DNA from: Proteiniphilum sp. UBA5283
Lineage (GTDB): Bacteria > Bacteroidota > Bacteroidia > Bacteroidales > Dysgonomonadaceae
Reading direction: 5' to 3'
Assembly: GCA_002408485.1 (NCBI GenBank)
Contig: DHSP01000026.1
Location: 15,430 to 61,375, forward strand
Length of the DNA stretch: 45,946 bases
Under the pieces are notes generated by a model that did not search any database, was not told the DNA's origin, and saw only the letters and a list, made by a program, of their open reading frames with translations. Below are positions 16,439 through 24,234 of this stretch, in pieces. The position numbers and the translations under genes were made by a program. Each line of letters starts with the position of its first letter. The first letter of the stretch is position 1.

Positions 16439-16454
16439 AAAGTTTAATTGTAAA
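16439..16454 (+). repeat. 16-bp direct repeat, copy 2
   Basis: Exact copy of 16332-16347, ending one base before the rpsD ATG at 16456. It forms the immediate upstream region of rpsD. Confidence 0.8.
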
Positions 16455-16455
16455 G

Positions 16456-17064
16456 ATGGCAAGATATATTGGTCCAAAATCAAAAATCGCCCGCAAATTT
16501 GGCGAGCCTATTTTCGGTCCCGATAAGGTTCTCTCAAAAAAGAACTATCCCCCGGGACAACACGGTAATTCACGCAGACGGAAAACGTCGGAATACGGCA
16601 TCCAGTTACGCGAGAAACAACGTGCTAAATATACGTACGGCGTACTGGAGAAACAGTTCCGTCTGACGTTCGACAGAGCATCCCGCAGCCGCGGTATTAC
16701 CGGTGAGGTACTGCTTCAATTGCTTGAGTCGCGTCTCGACAACATTGTTTTCCGTCTGGGCATCGCTCCCACAAGAGCGGCAGCCCGTCAGCTGGTGACA
16801 CACCGTCATATTGTGGTGAACGGCCAGGTACTGAACATCCCCTCCTACACCGTAAAACCGGGTGATGTGGTGGGTGTGAGAGAAAAATCAAAATCGATGG
16901 AAGTGGTTGTAAATGCTCTGACCGGCTTTAACCACAGTAAATACCCCTGGCTAGAGTGGGATAAAGGTACTTTGAGCGGTAAACTGTTGCACGTGCCCGA
17001 AAGAGCAGATATCCCGGAAAGCATCAAAGAACAACTCATCGTAGAATTATATTCTAAACAATAA
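16456..17064 (+). CDS. rpsD: Small ribosomal subunit protein uS4
   Basis: Primary 16S rRNA assembly protein, also a known translational repressor in other bacteria. The 202-residue product starts MARYIGPKSKIARKFGEPIFG, without the N-terminal zinc cysteines. It has the S4 RNA-binding domain with SRLDNIVFRLGIAPTRAAARQLVTHRHIVVNGQVLNIPSYTVKPGDVV. It lies only 4 nt ahead of rpoA. Confidence 0.97.
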   Translation: MARYIGPKSKIARKFGEPIFGPDKVLSKKNYPPGQHGNSRRRKTSEYGIQLREKQRAKYTYGVLEKQFRLTFDRASRSRGITGEVLLQLLESRLDNIVFRLGIAPTRAAARQLVTHRHIVVNGQVLNIPSYTVKPGDVVGVREKSKSMEVVVNALTGFNHSKYPWLEWDKGTLSGKLLHVPERADIPESIKEQLIVELYSKQ

Positions 17065-17068
17065 TTTC

Positions 17069-18070
17069 ATGGCAATATTAGCATTCCAAAAACCCGATAA
17101 AGTAATCATGTTACAGGAGGACGCCTTCTCCGGTAAATTCGAATTCCGCCCGCTGGAACCCGGATATGGCATTACGATAGGTAACGCCTTGCGCCGTATC
17201 CTGCTTTCCTCTCTGGAAGGATTCGCTATTACATCGGTTAAGATAGACGGCGTGGAGCATGAATTTGCGACCATACCGGGCGTTATTGAAGATGTAACAG
17301 GTATTATTCTGAATCTGAAGAAAGTAAGATTCAAAAGGATAGTAGAAGAGTTTGAAACAGAAAAAGTGAGCATCGCTATTTCGGGAACGGAAGTGTTTAA
17401 AGCCGGAGATATTGGTAAATTACTGACCGGTTTCGAAGTGCTGAATCCCGAGCTCGAGATCTGCCGTATGAACAAGAAGGCCGATCTGCGCATGGAGCTG
17501 ACCATCAGCAAGGGAAGAGGTTATGTGTCTGCCGATGAGAATCGGGAGATGCTCGCCTCCGATGATGTGCAGACCATTGCCATTGACTCCATTTACACAC
17601 CGATCCGGAACGTAAAATACGAGATAGAAGATTACCGTATCGAACAGAAAACGGACTACGAAAAACTGATTATTGAAATTTCCACCGATGGATCCATTCA
17701 ACCCAAAGAGGCGTTGAAGGAAGCTGCTAAAATATTGATTCAGCATTTTGTCTTGTTCTCTGACGATAACAAGATCATGCTCGAGACTTCCGATGCCGAG
17801 AGCATTGAAGAGTTCGACGAAGAGGTGTTGCATATGCGTCAGCTGCTGAAACGCAAATTGTCTGATCTCAACCTCTCGGTGAGGGCACTCAACTGCCTGA
17901 AGGCTGCCGATGTGGAGACGCTGGGACAACTGGTGGCACACAACAAGAACGATCTGCTCAAGTTCCGTAACTTCGGAAAGAAATCGCTGACCGAGCTGGA
18001 AGAACTGCTCGACGGCCTGAAGTTACAGTTTGGCATGGATACATCGAAATACAAATTAGATAAAGACTAA
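17069..18070 (+). CDS. rpoA: RNA polymerase alpha subunit
   Basis: Scaffold of RNA polymerase assembly and target of activators. The 333-residue product has the N-terminal dimerisation domain with EPGYGITIGNALRRILLSSLEGFAITSVKIDGVEHEF. The C-terminal domain starts near residue 260 with LSDLNLSVRALNCLKAADVETLGQLVAHNKNDLLKFRNFGKKSLTELEELL, the helix-hairpin-helix part that binds UP elements. The size is normal and there is no frameshift. Confidence 0.97.
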   Translation: MAILAFQKPDKVIMLQEDAFSGKFEFRPLEPGYGITIGNALRRILLSSLEGFAITSVKIDGVEHEFATIPGVIEDVTGIILNLKKVRFKRIVEEFETEKVSIAISGTEVFKAGDIGKLLTGFEVLNPELEICRMNKKADLRMELTISKGRGYVSADENREMLASDDVQTIAIDSIYTPIRNVKYEIEDYRIEQKTDYEKLIIEISTDGSIQPKEALKEAAKILIQHFVLFSDDNKIMLETSDAESIEEFDEEVLHMRQLLKRKLSDLNLSVRALNCLKAADVETLGQLVAHNKNDLLKFRNFGKKSLTELEELLDGLKLQFGMDTSKYKLDKD

Positions 18071-18078
18071 GGATTACA

Positions 18079-18759
18079 ATGAGACATAATAAGAAATTCA
18101 ATCATTTAGGACGCAAGACTGCACATCGGGAGGCGATGTTGTCCAACATGGCTACTTCGCTTATCATGCACAAGCGCATCTTTACTACTGTTCCCAAGGC
18201 GAAGGAATTGAGGAAATTTGTAGAGCCTATCATCACCCGGAGTAAGGAAGACAGTACCAACTCGAGAAGGGAAGTGTTCAGGCTGTTGCAGAACAAGGTG
18301 GCCGTGACCGAGCTGTTTCAGTCGGTATCGCAGAAGGTAGCCGACCGTCCGGGGGGATATACCCGCATCATCAAAACCGGATTCCGTCTGGGTGATAATG
18401 CAGCCATGTGCTTCATAGAGCTGGTCGACTATAACGAGAACATGCTGGTTGATGGCGGTGCCAAGAAGACAAAAACACGCCGTTCACGCAGAAAAGCTAC
18501 GTCTGATGCTGCTGCTACTACCACTGCCGCTGCTCCCAAGGCAAAAAAAGAGTCGAAAGACGCGAAAGCCAAGGAGGTAAAACAAGCCGAAAAGGCAGTG
18601 GAAGAGACCAAGACAGTGGAAGAAGCAGAGGTTGCCGAAGAGGTGAAAACCGAGACCGGCAACGTGGAAACGACACAGAGCGTTCAGGAGGAGACTGTTG
18701 AGAACAAAGAAGAGTCTGCCGCTCCGGAAGCCGATGCCGCACCGGAAGAGAAGGCATAA
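18079..18759 (+). CDS. rplQ: Large ribosomal subunit protein bL17 with long tail
   Basis: Sits near the tunnel exit. The core (about 1-130) has MRHNKKFNHLGRKTAHREAMLSNMATSLI, the conserved start, and GGYTRIIKTGFRLGDNAAMCFIELVDYN. The protein has 226 residues against about 127 in E. coli. The extra 95 or so residues are low complexity, first basic (Lys/Arg with Ala/Thr), then strongly acidic (Glu, Ala, Val, Thr). The tail is in frame and uses normal codons, so it is not a sequencing artefact. It is the last gene of the block. Confidence 0.95.
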   Translation: MRHNKKFNHLGRKTAHREAMLSNMATSLIMHKRIFTTVPKAKELRKFVEPIITRSKEDSTNSRREVFRLLQNKVAVTELFQSVSQKVADRPGGYTRIIKTGFRLGDNAAMCFIELVDYNENMLVDGGAKKTKTRRSRRKATSDAAATTTAAAPKAKKESKDAKAKEVKQAEKAVEETKTVEEAEVAEEVKTETGNVETTQSVQEETVENKEESAAPEADAAPEEKA

Positions 18760-18776
18760 ACTTCTTTCACAATAAA

Positions 18777-18840
18777 CACTGTGGGTACATCGTCGTTACG
18801 ACGGAGACCTAACACCTCTGTCGATGGTGTATTTGCAGTG
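18777..18840 (+). other. Multi-stem element behind rplQ
   Basis: Several short stems can form: CGTCG/CGACG around TTA (18791-18803), ACACC/GGTGT (18812-18830) and an outer CACTG/CAGTG (18777-18840). It lies between the rplQ stop and the terminator. It could protect the 3' end or serve as a processed 3' RNA, but nothing in the sequence proves that. Confidence 0.3.
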
Positions 18841-18872
18841 AAGCTGTGATTTTTAAAATGTTAAACATTAAG

Positions 18873-18906
18873 AAAGCGCCGCGAGTGATTCGTAGCGCTT
18901 TTTTTT
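18873..18906 (+). terminator. Rho-independent terminator of the ribosomal block
   Basis: AAAGCGC (18873-18879) pairs with GCGCTTT (18895-18901), with an inner CGA/TCG pairing in the loop, followed by an eight-T run at 18899-18906. Confidence 0.85.
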
Positions 18907-18969
18907 ATATTTTTGTCCTGCAGGTGTAACGACGCTGACTTCTTTTTTGTCCTATATGAAATAGTCTGA

Positions 18970-21507
18970 ATGGATATGAAGTCTTTTTTTATTTTTTTAT
19001 ACCTTGTAATACCCACGGTGGCTCTTTGCCAGACAAAGAGTTACACTGCCCTGCGTGCAGGAGAAGCACCCCGGATAGATGGGCACCTGGGCGACGAGTG
19101 CTGGCAGCACACCGAATGGGCGGGTGATTTTATTCAGTACGAGCCGGTTCCCCACGCTCCTCCGTCGCAACAAACGCTGTATGCGATCGTGTATGATGAC
19201 GACAACCTGTACGTAGCCATTAAAGCCCTGGATAGCATACCCGCCGAAATTGTCCGCCGCATATCGCGTCGTGACGCGATCGACGGCGATTGGGTGGCCA
19301 TAGCAATAGACAGCTACGAGGATAAAATGACCTCTTTTGAGTTCTTCGTCTCGGCATCGGGAAGCAAACGCGATGTGCGTCGCTCGGAGAGCAGTGGCCA
19401 AGATGATACCTGGGATCCCGTTTGGGAGACGAAAACCTCCCTGCAGCCAGAGGGCTGGTATGCCGAGATACGCATTCCCTATTCGCAGCTCCGTTTTGGA
19501 AAAAAGAAAACCTACCGGTGGGGGCTACAAGTAGCACGGCAAATTTATCGCCTGCAGGAGGTCTCATTTTGGCAGCCTGTCGATAAGGCTTCATCTCAGT
19601 TTGTGGCACACTTTGGGACGCTGCTGGGTATTCATGATATTTCACCCGGAAAAGAGGCGGAGGTTGTTCCTTTTGCCCTTTCTCAGCTAACATTGACGGA
19701 GAAAGAAGCCGGAAACCCGTTCGCTACGGGACGAAGCGCCAAAGCATCGATGGGCGTCGACGGCAAGGTGGGCCTGACGAATGATCTCACGTTGAATTTT
19801 ACGATCAACCCCGATTTTGGACAGGTGGAAGCAGACCCTTCGAACGTGAACCTGACCAATTTTGAAACCTATTTCGACGAAAAGAGGCCTTTTTTTGTAG
19901 AAGGAAGCAACATTTACCATTATCCCTTTGACATCACCAACAACGAACGGAACAAGATCTTCTACTCCCGCAGGCTGGGAAGAGAACCCCAATTCTCCTA
20001 CGACAGCGAGGAGGGTGAATATGTAAGAGCACCGGGTCGTACCAATATTCTGGGGGCAGTGAAGATATCCGGAAAAACGAGCAAAGGTACCTCCCTGGGG
20101 ATATTGAATGCCGTCACACAGAAGATGTACAGTGAGATAGACCGCGATGGGGAGAGAGCGGGCTATGCTGTTGAGCCGCTCTCTAGTTACTTCACCGGAA
20201 GGGTGGAGCAGGATCTTGACAGCGGCAACCTGATTGTGGGGGGCATCGTGACGGCCGTTAACCGTAAGATCGACGAGGAGCAGTTCCGCGAGATACCGCG
20301 CTCAGCCTACACGGGAGGAATCAATTTTACCCGTTACTGGCGGAAGAAATCATACTACGTCACCGCACGCGCCTTCTTCAGCCATCTGCAGGGAGCCCCG
20401 CAGGCGATAACCCGCCTGCAGCAATCCTCGGCACGCTATTACCAGCGCCCCGATGCGGATCACCTTCGGCTCGACTCGTCCCGCACCACGTTCAGCGGAA
20501 TGGGGGGGTCCTTTAACGGAGGCAAGATATCGGGACATTTCAATTTTCTGCTGTTCTCGAGCTGGAGCTCCCCGGGACTGGAGCTTAACGACATCGGCTT
20601 TAAGCACAATGCCGACCAGATCATGAATGGCGTCTGGGCAGGCTACAGGGAATGGCGCCCCAAAGGGTTTGTAAACCAGTACGAGTTTAACGGATCTACC
20701 TATCATATTTTGGATTTCTCCGGCATGTCGAAAGGGTTGGGCACAGAGTCGTTTGCATACATTCAGTTCAACAATTACTACGATGTTGCAGGAGGGCTGA
20801 ATATCAATTACAACGGTAATTCGACCACCCTGTTGCGTGGCGGCCCTTCCATCCGCACACCGGGTGTGATGAATGGCTGGTTTTCCATCGAAACCGACAA
20901 CAGGAAGAAGTTTCAGGCCGAATACGATATGAGTTTCAGAAGAGGTTTTGAAAACTCGGCTGCCGCAGTTTCCTGCGGGCTCGGCCTCTCCTATAAGCCG
21001 AACAACCGGCTCTTGCTGTCGGTTTACCCGCAGTATGTGCAATCTACCGATCATCAGCAGTATGTGCGTACCGTGGAGGGCAATCATCCCGCGTACATTC
21101 TCTCGTCCATCCATCAGCATATTGCTTCCATGTCAATTCGTATCAACTTTGGCATCACGCCTGATATGTCGTTGCAGTGGTATGCACTGCCCTATCTTTT
21201 CTCGGGCGATTATTATGGTTTTAAAACGGTGACGCATCCGCAGGCGGACAAGTTTGCGGAGAGATATACGCCGATAGACGATTATTCGTACGACAATCCT
21301 GATTTTCACTTCTTGCAGTTGCGCTCTAATTTGGTATACCGGTGGGAATACAAACCCGGTTCTGTGCTCTACCTGGTATGGTCGCAGGGTAAAACGCTGC
21401 AGGAGGAGGATGGTACTTTCCGTTTTGGCGGCTATGTTCATGAACTGGTTCAGGCAAAGGCACAGAATGACTTCCTTGTTAAAGTGTCCTACGCATTTAT
21501 TTTCTGA
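18970..21507 (+). CDS. DUF5916 protein with CBM9-like domain
   Basis: A secreted protein of 845 residues. A signal peptide covers about residues 1-20 (hydrophobic FFIFLYLVIPTVA, then ALCQ). A CBM9-like beta domain follows (about 25-215), starting PRIDGHLGDECWQ and containing LYVAIKALD. The rest matches DUF5916, with the hallmark NPDFGQVEADPSNVNLTNFETYFDEKRPFFVEG near residues 280-313. Its many aromatic beta strands, ending in VKVSYAFIF, look like an outer-membrane barrel. Function is unknown; family members are common in Bacteroidetes and are often guessed to bind or import polymers. It has its own gap of 60 bp after the rplQ terminator. A second ATG at 18976 is an equally good start. Confidence 0.85.
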   Translation: MDMKSFFIFLYLVIPTVALCQTKSYTALRAGEAPRIDGHLGDECWQHTEWAGDFIQYEPVPHAPPSQQTLYAIVYDDDNLYVAIKALDSIPAEIVRRISRRDAIDGDWVAIAIDSYEDKMTSFEFFVSASGSKRDVRRSESSGQDDTWDPVWETKTSLQPEGWYAEIRIPYSQLRFGKKKTYRWGLQVARQIYRLQEVSFWQPVDKASSQFVAHFGTLLGIHDISPGKEAEVVPFALSQLTLTEKEAGNPFATGRSAKASMGVDGKVGLTNDLTLNFTINPDFGQVEADPSNVNLTNFETYFDEKRPFFVEGSNIYHYPFDITNNERNKIFYSRRLGREPQFSYDSEEGEYVRAPGRTNILGAVKISGKTSKGTSLGILNAVTQKMYSEIDRDGERAGYAVEPLSSYFTGRVEQDLDSGNLIVGGIVTAVNRKIDEEQFREIPRSAYTGGINFTRYWRKKSYYVTARAFFSHLQGAPQAITRLQQSSARYYQRPDADHLRLDSSRTTFSGMGGSFNGGKISGHFNFLLFSSWSSPGLELNDIGFKHNADQIMNGVWAGYREWRPKGFVNQYEFNGSTYHILDFSGMSKGLGTESFAYIQFNNYYDVAGGLNINYNGNSTTLLRGGPSIRTPGVMNGWFSIETDNRKKFQAEYDMSFRRGFENSAAAVSCGLGLSYKPNNRLLLSVYPQYVQSTDHQQYVRTVEGNHPAYILSSIHQHIASMSIRINFGITPDMSLQWYALPYLFSGDYYGFKTVTHPQADKFAERYTPIDDYSYDNPDFHFLQLRSNLVYRWEYKPGSVLYLVWSQGKTLQEEDGTFRFGGYVHELVQAKAQNDFLVKVSYAFIF

Positions 21508-21661
21508 GTCCTCTTTTAACCTCGCTTTTTTGCAACTTTTTCGCATTGGGAAATGTTTATCATACTAACATGGGTACCCGGAGGTGTGAAAAGGGAGCAG
21601 CTCCCATTGTACGAGCCGGGATACATCTCTTTGTTTCGATGAATCATAGCGTAAGAACAGG
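21508..21661. other. Spacer between DUF5916 gene and ndh
   Basis: It holds a compact hairpin GGGAG-CAG-CTCCC (21593-21605) and a GGGTACCC palindrome (21572-21579). Neither has a T run suited to termination. No good TAnnTTTG element was found for the gene behind it. Confidence 0.3.
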
Positions 21662-22900
21662 ATGAAAAAGATTGTTGTGGCAGGTTGTGGCTTTGGCGGA
21701 TTGCAGTTTATCAGGCATCTTAAAAAGGGAGTCTTCGATATCATGGTGATTGACAAGATCAATCACCATCAGTTTCCTCCATTGTTTTATCAGGTGGCAG
21801 CTTCGCAGATTGAGCCGGCTACCATCTCGTTTCCCATCCGGAAAATATTTCAAAAAAGAAGGGATGTGCGCATCCGTCTGGCACAGGTGTTGTCGGTAAA
21901 TGACGCAGAGAAGTATGTGGATACCACGATTGGGCAGTTTCATTACGACTATCTGGTGATTGCGACCGGTACCCGTACCAACTTCTACGGAAATGTGCAG
22001 ACCGAGAAGCATGCCCTGGGATTGAAATCGACTTATCAGTCCATCAACGTGCGAAATTTTATTCTTCACAATTTTGAGAAACTGTTGTATACTGATGAGA
22101 AGGAAGGCCTCTACAATATTGTGATTGTGGGTGGTGGCGCTACCGGGGTGGAGCTGGCCGGCGCTTTTGCTGAAATGACGAAAGAGGTGCTGCCGAAAGA
22201 TTATCCCAATATTGATTCTTCCAAGGTGCATGTTTATCTGCTGGAAGGAGGGGAACATACCCTTTCGGCCATGAGCAGCTTCGCACAGAACTACTCAGAG
22301 AGGCAGCTTCGCTCCATGGGAGTAATCGTAAAAACAAACACTCTGGTAAAGGAGTACGACGGGGAACTCCTCACCCTGAATAACGGGGAGACCATTCATA
22401 GCCGGAACGTGATCTGGTCGGCCGGCGTGACCGGCAACAGCATTGAAGGCATTCCGGAAGAGGCCCGGCTGCGCACGGGCAGAATCAAAGTGGACCGCTT
22501 CAACCGGGTGGATGGCCTGCGCAATGTGTTTGCGATTGGGGATGTAGCCTACATGGAGACCGAAAAATATCCAAGGGGTCACCCACAGTTGGCCAATGTG
22601 GCCATTGGACAGGGAAAGAACCTGGCGCGCAACCTGCAGCGGATGGAGAAGGGATATCAGGAACTGAAACTCTACGAGTACCGTAACCTGGGCACGATGG
22701 CTACCATTGGACGGAATAAAGCGGTGGTGGACCTGCCCTTTGTAAAGTTCAAAGGCCGTTTTGCCTGGTTTATCTGGATGTTCCTTCACCTGATGCTGAT
22801 CCTGAGTGTCCGCAACAAGCTGGTTGTCTTCATCAACTGGGCCTGGAACTATTTTACGAAGAACAACTCGCTGCGTCTGATCCTGAAGGATACGGACTGA
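21662..22900 (+). CDS. ndh: Type II NADH dehydrogenase (NDH-2 family)
   Basis: Membrane-attached flavoenzyme that passes electrons from NADH to quinone without pumping ions. The 412-residue product has the FAD dinucleotide motif VAGCGFGGLQF (residues 5-15) and the NADH motif VIVGGGATGVELAGAFAEM in the middle. FAIGDVAYME, the second FAD contact, lies near residue 290. The C-terminal part WFIWMFLHLMLILSVRNKLVVFINW is hydrophobic and should dock to the membrane. Together with the Na+-NQR encoded 4 kb away, the cell would have one coupled and one uncoupled NADH oxidase. Confidence 0.88.
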   Translation: MKKIVVAGCGFGGLQFIRHLKKGVFDIMVIDKINHHQFPPLFYQVAASQIEPATISFPIRKIFQKRRDVRIRLAQVLSVNDAEKYVDTTIGQFHYDYLVIATGTRTNFYGNVQTEKHALGLKSTYQSINVRNFILHNFEKLLYTDEKEGLYNIVIVGGGATGVELAGAFAEMTKEVLPKDYPNIDSSKVHVYLLEGGEHTLSAMSSFAQNYSERQLRSMGVIVKTNTLVKEYDGELLTLNNGETIHSRNVIWSAGVTGNSIEGIPEEARLRTGRIKVDRFNRVDGLRNVFAIGDVAYMETEKYPRGHPQLANVAIGQGKNLARNLQRMEKGYQELKLYEYRNLGTMATIGRNKAVVDLPFVKFKGRFAWFIWMFLHLMLILSVRNKLVVFINWAWNYFTKNNSLRLILKDTD

Positions 22901-22924
22901 TCCAAGAATCCAATGGGGTGGTTT

Positions 22925-24154
22925 TTACTCTTCCCAGACCAGATAGGCGGATACCAGCCAGTGATTTAGCTTGTTTTCGTCGATGGGGGTTGACTCCGGT
23001 ATGCTGATGGTGAGTGTATGGCTGCCGGGAGTGATGCCCTGCAGGTTGATCTCCTCGGGTGTTACGTCACTGCCTGGACACCAGTTGCTTCGCGAAAGGT
23101 CGGACGATGCCAGCGGCTCCTCGATCTCTTTGACTTCCCGTTTTCCTCCTTTGCCAATAAATGCCTGTGTTCGCTTCTGAAGCCACACGCCAGAGGTGGG
23201 GTTAAACCTGCGGAAGGAGGCGCAGTCGGTACGCCACGGTGTAAAATCAAGCACCACCTCCCCGTCGACGGAAAGAATGTTCTTTTGCGGACGAAACTCA
23301 TCCCCTCCCGAATGGCCGCCATGTCCCGTGGCTATATATTTCAGACGTACATTCCGAACATTTTCCGGAATGGTAAAAGGAATGGAGACATCCTGCCGCG
23401 AGAAGATATCGGGATGCTTCTGGCCGATATAGTAGTTGGTGTTGATCAGCGGCTCCACATGCAGCTTCGGCATCGTGTCGCAGGGAAGGGCGCTCTCAGT
23501 CCAGGAAAGCTGCACATCCACCTTGTACCCCTCTTTGGTCCATGTGTCGATGAAGATACCTATGTATGCCTCCTCTTCGAAAAGAGAAAGCAGATCGGTG
23601 ATGTCCTGTGTCCAGGTCACCTCTTTGGCCCATCCATCTACATAGACCGGGCGGCGGCGTGCCGATACGGAATCATCGTCGCTACTGAAATGGCCTACGC
23701 CAAACGGAGTCATAAACCGCATCAACTCTATCGCGGGCCGGTAATTTTCTCCTTGTACAATACCGGCAAGCTGCTCGTAGCGTCCACTGTCTTGCCGGGG
23801 GTAGGCGGCACGTCCGGCGGCTATATCCAGCATGGTCGTCCCGGCGGAGGCCGGAATCACGAAGCAGGATCCCGATTTGTCCCAGGGATCGCCGTTTGAA
23901 ACCAGCGATAGGGTGAGCGAAGCCCCGGTGTATTTTGTGAATTTGGGAAGTTGTATCTTTTTCAGCAAAATCCGCCCGTTTCCAAGATAGATCATGCCCT
24001 CTTTTTCTACGACGCCATTTGGATATTCCGCGGGATTAAAACAAACGGGCATTTCCGGGAACAAATTGATGGTGACGGGTCGTTTTGTGCGCTGTGCCGG
24101 GAGAAGGGTGACGGCTGCGATGCATAACAGCAGGAGGATAATCTTTTTTTGCAT
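22925..24154 (-). CDS. PNGase F-like peptide N-glycosidase
   Basis: Predicted exported amidase that would release N-linked glycans from glycoproteins. A signal peptide covers about residues 1-20 (KKIILLLLCIAAVTLLPAQ). The two PNGase F jelly-roll domains follow: LMRFMTPFGVGHF and TWTKEGYKVDVQLSW in the first, TGHGGHSGGDEF and the NWCPGSDVTP motif (357-366) in the second. By alignment from memory with the Elizabethkingia enzyme, D92 matches catalytic D60 and E286 matches E206. The third acidic site, E118, is D203 here (IDTW instead of TETW). It has 409 residues, longer than the classic 314-residue mature form, with an N-terminal insert at about 20-85. It lies alone, divergent from nif3 and convergent with ndh. 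Confidence 0.8.
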   Translation of the reverse strand: MQKKIILLLLCIAAVTLLPAQRTKRPVTINLFPEMPVCFNPAEYPNGVVEKEGMIYLGNGRILLKKIQLPKFTKYTGASLTLSLVSNGDPWDKSGSCFVIPASAGTTMLDIAAGRAAYPRQDSGRYEQLAGIVQGENYRPAIELMRFMTPFGVGHFSSDDDSVSARRRPVYVDGWAKEVTWTQDITDLLSLFEEEAYIGIFIDTWTKEGYKVDVQLSWTESALPCDTMPKLHVEPLINTNYYIGQKHPDIFSRQDVSIPFTIPENVRNVRLKYIATGHGGHSGGDEFRPQKNILSVDGEVVLDFTPWRTDCASFRRFNPTSGVWLQKRTQAFIGKGGKREVKEIEEPLASSDLSRSNWCPGSDVTPEEINLQGITPGSHTLTISIPESTPIDENKLNHWLVSAYLVWEE

Positions 24155-24186
24155 ACCGGAATGATGATTTTACGTTTTGGTGACTG

Positions 24187-24217
24187 CAAATTTACAAAAA
24201 TCCCTATATTTGTACAA
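24187..24217 (-). promoter_or_regulatory. Promoter of the PNGase F-like gene
   Basis: On the - strand, TTG (24217-24215), a 20-bp spacer, then TAAATTTG (24194-24187). This is a full match to the Bacteroidetes consensus. It predicts a leader of roughly 25-30 nt before the start at 24154. Confidence 0.7.
24205..24212 (+). promoter_or_regulatory. -7 element of the Nif3-family gene
   Basis: TATATTTG on the + strand, about 22 bp before the start at 24235. No well-spaced TTG is present upstream. It overlaps the spacer of the divergent promoter on the other strand. Confidence 0.45.
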
Positions 24218-24234
24218 TTACTAAAGCAGCTGAT

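Noticed and set aside
16332..16454. Insertion sequence between rpsK and rpsD
   Set aside because: The bracketed 91 bp are too short for a transposase, have no inverted ends, and a 16-bp target duplication is unusual; reported as a duplication or insertion of unknown kind instead.
23018..23899. A 293-codon + strand frame inside the PNGase F-like gene
   Set aside because: The - strand frame has a signal peptide and two recognisable domains; the + strand product has none.
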